A stretch of 28,073 nucleotides of DNA, taken from Stentor coeruleus. Its lineage: Eukaryota; Ciliophora; Heterotrichea; Heterotrichida; Stentoridae. Within the stretch, counting starts at the first letter, position 1. The number at the start of each line of letters is the position of its first letter. A program made the position numbers and the translations under genes. This document shows, in pieces, positions 1 to 9,670 of the stretch. Below the pieces are notes generated by a model, which made no database searches, was not told where the DNA came from, and was given only the letters and a program-made list of their open reading frames with translations. The stretch covers positions 1 through 28,073 of the forward strand of contig MPUH01000964.1 in assembly GCA_001970955.1 (NCBI GenBank), written 5' to 3'.

Positions 1-3000
1 TTTCTTCCATTTTTCAAGAGCAGTCTTAGGCATTCTTTGCATTGTTTGATAAATCTTACGAATTGCTCCTTTGATTTTATCTCCTTCTCCAACAATTCTT
101 TGTGTAGCATCTCTTAGAGTTCTCTTTGTTACTCTATTAAGGCAATTTAGAAGTTTTTGACTTTTAACGCTATCAAGGAATTCTTTGTTATTTACAGCTT
201 GGACATATTTACGCCATTTATCAAAGGCCTGTTTTGGTTTTCTCTTAAGAATATTATCAAGTCTCTTAATTGTAGCTTTAACAGTAGCAGATGCAAAGAT
301 AAGTCCTCTACATCTTTCAACTGCATCTTTCATTGTTCTTCTTTGGATTCTATCAAGAGAAATTTGGAGTTTAGCAGATCTTGCGTTGTCATAAAGTTTC
401 TTATCTTTAATATCTTGTACTGTTTGTTTCCATTTCCTTAAAGCTTTCTTAGGAATATTCTTCAAGCCATTGACAAGATTTTGTAAAGCACCTTTGATTT
501 TATTACCACCACCTAATATTCTTTGAGTAGAATCTCTTGTTGTTCTTTTAACAATATTTTCAAGAGCAGATTTAACTTTAAGGCTTCTAACATTATCAAA
601 GAAATCTCTATGTTTAAGCCCTTCAAGATATTTCTTCCATTTATCAAGAGCAACTTTAGGCATCTTTCTCATAGCCGCATAAATCTTCCTAATAGCTCCT
701 TTAACTTTATCACCTTCTCCAATTATTCTTTGTGTAGCATCTCTTAAAGTTCTCTTTGTAACTTTGTTAAGACAATTTAATAGTTTCTGACTTTTAACAT
801 TATCAAGGAACTCTTTATTATTTACAGCTTGAACATATTTTCTCCATCTATCAAAAGCTTCCTTAGGTTTTCTCTTAAGTAATCCATCCATTCTTTTGAT
901 AATAGCTCTAACTTTAGGTGCAGTAAACATTAATCCTTTAACTCTTTCAGTTGAATCTTTCATTGTACGTTTTTGAATTCTTTCTAAGCAAAGTTGAAGT
1001 TTGAATGACCTAGCATTATCATAAAGTTTTTTATCTTTAATATCTTGAACAGTTTGTCTCCATTTCTTAAGAGCTTTCTTAGGAATATTTCTTAACCCAT
1101 TGATTAAGTTTTGAAGGGCACCTTTGATCTTATTTCCACCTCCAAGTACTCTTTGTGATGCATCTCTTGTGGTTCTTTTAACAATATTCTCAAGGCAAGT
1201 TTTAACTTTTAAGCTTCTAACATTATCAAAGAAATCTTTATGTTTAAGTCCTTGTAAATATTTTCTCCATTTCTCAAGAGCAACTTTAGGCATTTTTCTC
1301 ATGGCAGCATATATCTTCCTAATAGCCCCTTTAACTTTATCACCTTCTCCAACAATTCTTTGTGTAGCATCTCTTAAAGTTCTCTTTGTAACTCTATTAA
1401 GACAATTCAAAAGTTTCTGGCTTTTAACACTATCAAGGAATTCTTTATTGTTAACAGCTTGAACATATTTACGCCATTTATCAAATGCTTGCTTAGGTTT
1501 GCGTTTAAGTATTCCATCCATTCTTTGGATTATATGANATTATTTACAGCTTGAGCATATTTACGCCATTTATCAAATGCTTCCTTAGGTTTACGTTTCA
1601 ATAACCCATCAAGTCTTTTAATGATTTGAACTACATGAGGTGATGTAAACATAACACCTTTAATTCTTTCAGCAGCTTCTTTCATAGTCCTCTTTTGTAT
1701 TTTTTCAAGTCTTAAATGTAATTTATAAGATCTAGCATTATCATAAAGTCTTTGATTTTTAATATCCTGTACTGTTCTAAACCAATTTCTCAAAGCAACT
1801 TTAGGTATACTATTCAACCCATTAACAATACTCTGAATTACCCCTCTAATTTTATCACCACCTCCAATAACCCTATGAGCAGCATCACGTGTTGTCCTTT
1901 TAACAATAATCTCCAATGTCTGTTTAACTTTCATACTACGAACATTATCAAAATATTCTCTTCTTCTTAATCCTTCCATATATTTCTTCCATTTATCCAT
2001 AGCAACTCTAGGCATTTTAGCAATAACTGAGTAAATACATTTTATAGCCCCTTTAGCTTTATTACCCCCACCAGCTATTCTTTGATACCCATCTCTCATA
2101 GTCCTTGTCACAACACGTCTTAGATGGAAATAAAGTCTTTCTGATTTAACATTATCTATAAGTTCACCACTTTTTACTCTAGTAACATATTCTTTCCATT
2201 TCCTTATTGCATCTCTAGGCATTTTTTCAAAGTTCGCTTTAAGGTTTAAAAGTGGTCCTCTAGCATACATAAGTGCAGGGAAAGTTATAGCTTTAAATCC
2301 TTCATTTAAACGACCTCTAAGAACTCTATGAAGACCATTTTCTAAGTTTTTAGCATCACCTCTAGCACTACGAAGTTTAGTCTTATGTAAATCTTTCTTA
2401 AGAGCTTTTTTATGTTCTTTTCTTTTCTCTAATAATTCTTTATGCATAATAGTTCGCCAGGTATTAAAAGCATTTGACATATCTTTTTGGAATCCTCTTG
2501 CTAAATTGTTAAGTGTAGCTTTGATATATTTTGGACTTCCAATAATCTTTCTAAACCCAAGGGCGATTCTTAATCTTAAAGCTTTCCATATTGCATCAGA
2601 AAGTTTATGAGCATATAATTCAGGTTTAACATTTTTAACAAAGCTCTTAAATCCTCTTATATAATCCTTTGTAATATTACTCTTCCAGAATTTTATAAGA
2701 TTTGATATCCCATAATCAATATCCATTTGTTTCATTCTTTTCTTCTCAGTCTCAATTGTATGTTTCCAGAAAAGGAAGCCTTTTTCAAGATCACCAGCAT
2801 ATTTCCTGACATAAGCACACCAAACTTTATCAAGAGCTTTCTTAGGATGAGTAAATGTTTTAGCCCCTTGGACAAAATCAGCAAACCTATCTCTAACTTT
2901 TTCATCTAAAGAAAATACTAATTTATTAACCCCTTGAATCCTTCTAACAATAGCTTTTGCATTTCTCTTTTCTTTCCACATCATAAACGCATCTCTAAAG

Positions 3001-6000
3001 TATAACTCAGTATTTTCTGCAGCTCTATACACAATAAGAGCTTTATCTTTATGGTTTAAGGCAAAATTATAGTATTTCCATCTTGTTATTGATGAGTCGA
3101 AAAGGTTGTTTTTAATTTGAATAAGTTTTTTAATTGTCCTTCTCATAATCGCATCTGCATCTTTAATGATTCTTGTTGGATGGAAAACTCTATTAGCTCT
3201 AACACCAAATAATCTATGAAGTATAGAAATCATACCAAACATTTTAGTCTTGTATTGCTCTTCTTTTTCTAATTTGATTTGTGAATTCCATCTATCTAAA
3301 GCTGAGAACATTCTACTTTGTGGGAATTTTGATAAATACATATAAAGATATTTTTGACCTTTTTTCATATCAGTTTCAGTTGGGGTTTTAGCTAATTGGC
3401 TCCATAGATGGAATGATGTTGACATACTAGATCCTCGAATTTCACTAGCATAAAGCTCAGCAGTTCTGAACCCTTTGAATAATATTGTTGCTTTTTCTCT
3501 TTGTTTCTGAGAGAAATTAAAGTATTTCCATCTTTCTATTGATTCAGTTAGATTAGTCATCTGATTTTGTATGAGCTTTTTGAAAGACCTTGTCATTATA
3601 GCATCAGCATCTTTAATAATCCTTGGTGGATGGAATACCCTTCTGGTTTTACTACCAAATACCCTTTGTAAAGTGGAGATCATGCCAAAGATTCGATTTT
3701 TCTCAGATTCTTTATTTGTAAGTTCGATAAACTCTTTCCATATGGCAAATGCTGAAGTCATTCTTCCTTGTGGGAATTTAGACAAGTACATATACATGTA
3801 TTTCGAGTTTTTAGCTTGTCTTTGAGGAGTTGGAGCTTTTGCTAGACCTGCCCATAGATTGAAAGATGCTAACATACTTGAACCTCTTATATTATTTGCA
3901 TAAGCTTCAGCTTGTCTCATACCATTGAAAAGTGTTGTAGCACGTTCTCTTTGAGACTTAGCAAAGTTAAAATATTTCCATCTTTCTATTGATTCAGTTA
4001 AATTAGTCATCTGATTTTGTATGAGCTTTTTGAACGACCTTGTCATTATAGCATCAGCATCTTTAATAATCCTTGGTGGATGGAAGACTCTTTTAGTCCT
4101 ATTAGCAAATAGTCTTTGTAGTGTTGAGATCATACCAAAAATCCTATTTTTCTCTGAGTCCTTATCTTGAAGTTCAACAGTTTCTTTCCATATAAAAACA
4201 GCTGAGTTTAGCCTGCTTTGGACAAACTTCCCCATATAAAGGAAAATGAATTTCTTCATTTCATGGAGTTTTTCTTTGACTACTGGGATTTCTACTGGAT
4301 TCTGTTTTATCCTAGACCAATGCCCAAATCTTAAATGTATCACTGTTATTATATTCCTCTCACAATTCTCAAGAGCTTTAGTCAAAACTGCTGATTTAGT
4401 CTTAGCTTGTGGAATTGGCTGTACTGCAGGTTTAACAAATATCCCTAATCCTTTAGCAAGATGTGTAAGCATTCTTTCAATAATCTCTTTCTTCCTAGCC
4501 TCTACTTCTTTTTTATATAAATGTTTCCATAATCTAAATGAACTATGTAATCCTACTTTACTTGTCTTAAACAAGCTTCTAAGTAATGATGTTTTATAAC
4601 CATCTTCAGCACTTTTAACATAATCATGAGGTACTGAATTTATCGCTGCTTGTTTTTCATGAAGTTTCATCTTTAACAATGCAATCTTAGGGGCGAATTT
4701 GTTATAGACTGAGTTTTCTACAAGGGCTGAAAACATTTTACTATTAACAGTTACTGGTGAGCCTTTAATTGTACTTTGCCATTCTCTTAAGGTAGATTTT
4801 AACTTGTATTCATAAACTGAAAAGATTTTTGTTATTGATAAAGTTTTTGATACGACAACTTTAGTCCTATCACCACGTTTCAATGATGCATTTTTCCAAG
4901 CTGAGAGAACTTTAAGGGGGAATTCTTTACGTGCTTGATTTACTGAAGCCATATAACCGAGCATCATTTCTAGTTTCAATTTCCCTTCATCGCTTATATC
5001 TACATTAGCTTTCTTTAATGCTCCAAGTCTAGTTTCTTCTGATATAGTAGATATATGTTTGGATTTATCACTTATATTGTTTAATATATGCTCCATTTCA
5101 CCTCGATTTAGTCTAACCCGCTTCACTTTACGATGTTTTGCGTAATACTCTTCTTCTGAAACTTCTTCTCTTTCCCATTCATCATCATTAAATGTTGACC
5201 ATTGCCATCTTTCTAATAATAAATACTTCAGATAATAATGTCTTATGTTTGCTTTTTCAAAAAGTTTACTTAGAAGGGCTCGATTTTTGGCCCAAATCTG
5301 ATACCTTTGGTCAATCCAGGTGTTAAAAGCGTTTTGAACAAGTTTCTTACGGATGATGATTTCTGCGCTTTTCGCTGCGTCTCGAAGACGATTTTCTTTG
5401 TCAATCTGCGCTTTTACTTTTAAGCTCCAACGCCAGAAGCCAGTTTGTTCAAATCTTAAAGTTCCTGAGTTGATAAATTGGGATATTGCCGGGTACATTC
5501 TATGTCTACGTTCATATTGATTAAGAGTTTTGCGTTTGTATTTCAAAGCATAGTCATCGTCACCATATACACTAGGCTCTCTGTCTGGCAGAGTTCCGTT
5601 GTGCTTCCAGACCCTGACTGTTTTTTCCATATTGATTCCAAGTGCACCCTTGAGTTGAGCAATCATTTTCGCGCATTGAAGTCTTTTGATCTCTAGTTTG
5701 TGGAGGTCATCTTTTTCTTGAAGGATTTTACGATGTTCTTGAGTTTTTATCATTCTAAAAGATGTACCTATTAATGACAGCCTTTTCATTTGGATTGATT
5801 GCATAGCGTGGAAGAGTTTAGCTGCCTTTTGAGATGAGGGATGATTAGAGAAGCAAAGATGCCTAAGAACAGGAGGTGTCCCAGGCTTATTAGAAATCAG
5901 TTGTTTTAGATAAGTTGACATGTTGTTGAAGTCATCTGTTCCGAGCTTTTTTTGTTCCCTCATTTGGCTTAATAGAATCCCTACTGAACGTAGGTTTGCT

Positions 6001-6143
6001 TGAGTAGCACTTCTGAGCTTTTCGAATAATTGTTTACATAACTTTTCATGCTTTTGAGCGTCCCCAGGCCTTCCTGAAAGGACTTTCTCAAGTAAGCTTG
6101 TTAGACTCGAAGCTTCCATTATTTTATAATAATGGCCGTCCAT
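1..6143 (-). CDS. Giant Sfi1-like Trp-repeat protein, candidate spasmin/centrin-binding myoneme scaffold (3' partial, gap inside)
   Basis: The start is ATG at 6141-6143; a second Met eight codons later is also possible. The frame is open to 1533, where an N-gap join creates a false TAA at 1530-1532. Left of the gap the same protein family resumes in a shifted frame and stays open for 512 codons to the window edge, so about 2,050 residues are visible and the true end lies outside. From about residue 250 onward the protein is a series of helical motifs of form [A/S]-[F/L]-x-x-W-[K/R] (AFNTW, SFRLWK, SIERWK, AFAIWK, AFDKWRKY, ALEKWRKY), about 25 before the gap and 8 after it. Such motifs are known in Sfi1 and bind centrin. 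Giant spasmin-binding repeat proteins have been reported from the contractile system of the related heterotrich Spirostomum. Equating this gene with them is inference. The first 250 residues are helical, charged and repeat-poor. No catalytic domain is seen. Confidence 0.8.
238..1497 (-). repeat. Two tandem 630-bp (210-residue) triplet super-repeats
   Basis: The proline codon opening each super-unit recurs at 1495-1497, 865-867 and 235-237, exactly 630 bp apart. Each 210-residue unit has three related subunits: A (69 residues, begins PKxAFDKWRKYVQAVNN), B (69 residues, begins PKVALEKWRKYL, carries GGGNKIKGAL) and C (72 residues, begins PKKALKKWRQTVQDIKD). All share the plan WK/WR, then DNxxSxKL, then KRTxRDAxxR, then a KGxI helix. 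A third unit begins at 237 and runs off the window. Copies are nearly identical in protein but differ by scattered, mostly synonymous changes in DNA, so protein-level constraint is likely. Confidence 0.95.
1538..1538. other. Assembly gap (N) breaking the giant gene
   Basis: The single N joins two parts of the repeat array out of register. The unit-opening proline is at 1497 on one side and 1589 on the other, 92 bp apart instead of a multiple of 630. The reading frame also shifts, producing a false TAA at 1530-1532. Confidence 0.95.
1590..2219 (-). repeat. Diverged A-B-C super-repeat on the N-terminal side of the gap
   Basis: The unit-opening prolines sit at 2217-2219 and 1587-1589, again exactly 630 bp apart. 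The A, B and C subunits start at PRDAIRKWKEY, PRVAMDKWKKY and PKVALRNWFRT. They keep the same landmarks as the units left of the gap but are clearly more diverged, so this is the older or edge copy of the array. Confidence 0.93.
3050..4250 (-). repeat. Three tandem 450-bp (150-residue) repeats inside the giant gene
   Basis: The motif encoding IIKDADAIM recurs with its DNA anchor at about 4061, 3611 and 3161, a 450-bp period with three copies. Each copy carries three Trp motifs (SIERWKYFNF, SFNLWAGLAK, AFAIWKEF type), giving about 50-residue spacing rather than the 70 of the C-terminal array. The first two copies (by gene order) are almost identical at DNA level around 3540-3630 and 3990-4080, which suggests recent duplication or gene conversion. 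Outer boundaries are approximate. Confidence 0.9.
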
Positions 6144-6166
6144 TTAAGTTAGATGAATTTAAATTT

Positions 6167-6178
6167 TTAGGTTGATTA
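6167..6178 (-). promoter_or_regulatory. 12-mer shared by two upstream regions, copy 1
   Basis: TTAGGTTGATTA (plus strand) lies 24 bp upstream of the giant gene's ATG. The identical 12-mer lies 29 bp upstream of the gene at 13270-15069. It may be a core promoter or 5' UTR element, but two occurrences in AT-rich DNA are weak evidence. Confidence 0.3.
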
Positions 6179-7935
6179 GGATATAGAGAAGAGAGGTTTC
6201 GGATACTTAAATAGGATTTTCTTAGGATAAATATTATGGATTTTTTTATTTCGCAGATAGGGTGCTGAGGGATTGTTTTCATTTTGCTTAGGGTTTCTGA
6301 GTGGTTTTTGGTTTTGATGTATTGACATTGTTGAATTTATTTAGGATTTTACGTAATAATACTTAGATGGGGTGATTTTTTTTGGGTAAAGGGGGGGGAT
6401 GAATTGGCATTGATGATGATGAGATTGAAAAAAGGTTAGGATACGGGCTTAAGGTTTACCTGGAAGATTTAGCTGAGTTTTGGATTTAAGAATGATAGGT
6501 GCTTTCTTTATTTCGAATAAGAAATCATGGACTTAAAAAATATACCATTTGGGAGAGTTTTGTAAGTTTTGTACAGTAGAAAAGAAAAAGGACTTTTATG
6601 CATCGAGAATAATTCTAGATGATTCACTAGTTGAAAAAGATTATAAAAAATGAAATGCTTTTAATAAGTTCTTGCCTATTCAATGTTATTCCCAGTTCCA
6701 TATCTAAGGACAAAAAAAACTTCAATGTATTATATAAAAAATTATCTTCTTTAATATCTAAATTTAAATTTAGCAAATTTTCAACTAAAAAAAGTATTCC
6801 TTTTCATCATAAAAGTGATAAATCATCATTGTTTATATTACAAAACTATATTTCATTAATTATTGGTAAAATTAAAGTTTTTATCCAAAAAATCGGCCTA
6901 AAATAAATGATTGAGTAAATTAATCACTAATTAACACTATAAAAATAGCTAATTTTAATTTGCAAAAGAGTATTCTAAATTGGAAAATAGAGTATTTTGA
7001 TATAAAAACAAATCAATATGTCCTTACATACCTTAAACAAGCTTAATTTTCTAAGCTAAAATATTTATTATAATTTGTTTCTATAAGCCAAGATAGATTA
7101 GTAATTTCTATTTTTCCTTTATCTGCTTTGCTATAATATCTTTATTTCTCTTTAAAAATCATGGGAAATGCTAAATAAAATTAATACAACATCTTTTCTT
7201 AGCATAAATCCTAATTTTTAACTATTTAATAAACTCATTAGCACATAATATAAGTTTATATTCGCCCTTCAAGATTTTATTATTAATAATTTAATCATTC
7301 CAAAAAATCAGCAAAAAAGTAAGCTATTGAGCTATAAACCACTACAACAATCACTAAACTAAAAATTTCGATATTATAAAGACAAATCTTATATAAATTT
7401 TATAAAAAACTAATAATTTAGATATCATATCATCATAATCAAACCATATTCTATAAAAATTACAATTTTATCGAAACTATAATGCCTAAGATATAGTATA
7501 TATCATAATTTTATTTACATATATAAATACATTATTTTATAGAAATGCTACAATTAGATATGATTGATATCTTTGTTTTTTATTCTATTATTTATCACTT
7601 TTTATAGAACTTGTTATAGTTTAGATTGAAAAAATATCTTTTTTTTATAAGTTTAAAGGTTATGTTTGTGGCAAAAGTTTAGAGAATCTTATGTGTTTTT
7701 TATAGTGAATAAATGGTTGAAGTAGAGATTTTATAGTGAAAAAAAATGCTAAGTCGACTTTTAGCTTGATTTCATAAAATTTATAAATTTGAAGTGCGAT
7801 TTTTTATTAGTTTTTCAATTTTTATTAGAGATTGCGGTGAAAATTCGTTTATTTTCAAAAGAAATCTTATAACAACTTAAGTTTCTATAAAAATACGCAA
7901 AGTTTTGGTTAAAAAGAAAACAATAATAAAAGGTA

Positions 7936-7998
7936 TAAAAATGAATAAAACTAATATCATTTTCTANTAAAAATGAATAAAACTAATATCATTTTCTA
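7936..7998. repeat. 31-bp direct duplication around an N (assembly join)
   Basis: Bases 7936-7966 and 7968-7998 are identical and separated only by the N at 7967. This is the expected appearance of two contig ends that overlap but were not merged, so one copy is probably artificial. Confidence 0.9.
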
Positions 7999-9670
7999 TA
8001 ACTTTTTTTAATATCTCATTTCATAACATATAAAATCTAAGTAACTTTGTGTTATAAGCAATTATTCAGCATTAATAAACATTTCATTACAAAAAATAGT
8101 CAATTTCAGCTAAAAAGTATGCAAAAAAAAATAATCAAAAAAATATACTTATTAAATAACTAAGTTTTTTATATCAAAATATTTACTATTTCTTATCCTA
8201 ATCTAATCACATAAGTTCAATCATAACCTATACTATTTTCCCTAAACATATCATAGACCCCATCTTGATTTTACCCTTTCTGACTAATCATATTGAAAAT
8301 TTAAAGCTATAAATTTCATAATAAAACTACTACCTTTCACTATACCCATTTCATTTCCCCTACCTTTAAATCAAACTACAATTTTCCTAATAAATTTTTC
8401 TTATCCTTTTTTTTACATTAAGTTTTTATAATATAAAATTATAGTTTCTTAAACACAATCATTAAAGTTTTCTTTTGTATTTCATATGTTTTATTAACTT
8501 AATATTATAAATTCTTATGTATTTTTTGTGTTTGAAAAATTTGGATTGACTTTATGTTGATTTTTGGGTTTATAAATAAAAAGGTCAATTTTTTTACCCA
8601 ATTCGAGAGATTTTTACGGGAAAAATCGTCTTAGGATATTTTTATAAGCCAAAACTCGGCCTTGAGATTTTTTATTCAAGATTAGGAACTAAACTTGGGT
8701 ATGAAAATCCTATAGAGGCTTAACTTTATAAGAAAAAATGGTATGCTAAAGATATGCCATAGTTTCTTAGCAAAGAAAAATGTATAACTCAAGATTTGGA
8801 TATAATAAATATCTTTATAAAATTAGGTTTTAATATAGAATAAATATGTTTAATGCTTACTTTTGATATCTTTTCTAATAAAATTCTTATTTTTGTATTT
8901 AGTAGTATAAAATTTTAAATTGATTAAATAATGAAAGTTTGATTTTAATTAAGATAAAGTTTTAGGTGGTATTTAATCGTATTTTTAATAAGATTATAGT
9001 TAAGATGTAATAAACAAAAAAACACATTAGGAAATTATGTTTGGTTATAGAATAATCTTAAGATTTTGTTTATAATACTACAGGTTTGATATAAAAAAGA
9101 TTATGCTAAGATTGCTGCTGTATTTATTGAAGTTGGATTATTTATTAATAATTTGATTTTGTTTATAAGTTACCAGAAATAATATAATCGACTTTTTTCA
9201 ATTGTTTTAACTTTTTGTTGTTAGTTATGTAGAAAAAAATCTTGAAACTAGTCAATGTCTTAAATATCAAAATTAGTTTATATGCAATCCCATAATTTAA
9301 TTAAAAATTTATAATTTATATAATATTTTAACATAAATTACTCATCAATCCAAGCATCCAACACAAAATATTCACAAAGATTTCACGATCATTATTATTC
9401 CATATTAAAAAAAATACACAAAATACATCTAAAAACCATGCACAATTTTTTTAATCTTACAATAATCTCATAAACTTCCTCATAAACCAAATACAAAAAT
9501 TTTATCATCAAATAAAATATTCTATTATTAAACTTAAATACCATAACATAATATCCTAGCATATCATCATCTCTTTACAAAAAAATATACTAAAACTTAC
9601 TATATTTTATAACAACTACATTACGATGAAAAAAATCTAAATATATTTGCAATTATGATAAAGTAAGAGT

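Larger units (their letters stand above)
6144..9670. other. Long AT-rich intergenic stretch, no convincing gene
   Basis: No ORF here resembles a protein I know. The best candidate, about 84 codons from ATG 6655 to 6906 on the plus strand, is Lys/Ser/Ile-rich and could arise by chance. The first 400 bp are G-rich on the plus strand, as upstream of other minus-strand genes here. Further in, base skew alternates: C-rich and G-poor around 8221-8400, G-rich and C-poor around 8521-8580, and C-rich again after about 9290. An eight-G run lies at 6391-6398. An N join with a 31-bp duplication lies at 7936-7998. No tRNA or snRNA was recognised. Confidence 0.6.

Noticed and set aside
157-1462. Several plus-strand open frames of about 70-110 codons opposite the giant repeat gene
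   Set aside because: They recur at the 630-bp period because they are antisense shadows of the minus-strand repeats, and their sequences are Ser/Phe-rich complements with no protein character of their own.
1530-1532. TAA as a genuine end of the giant protein
   Set aside because: It lies six bases from the N, the array continues on the other side, and the frame shift is explained by the unresolved gap.
6655-6906. Small plus-strand ORF of about 84 codons from ATG 6655
   Set aside because: It is low complexity (Lys, Ser, Ile, Phe), AT-driven, without a recognisable motif and without flanking promoter-type skew. Chance is the simpler explanation.
6144-9670. Mobile element or CRISPR-like array in the long spacer
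   Set aside because: No terminal inverted repeats, transposase-like frame, or regularly spaced repeats were seen. The only duplication is the 31-bp N join.
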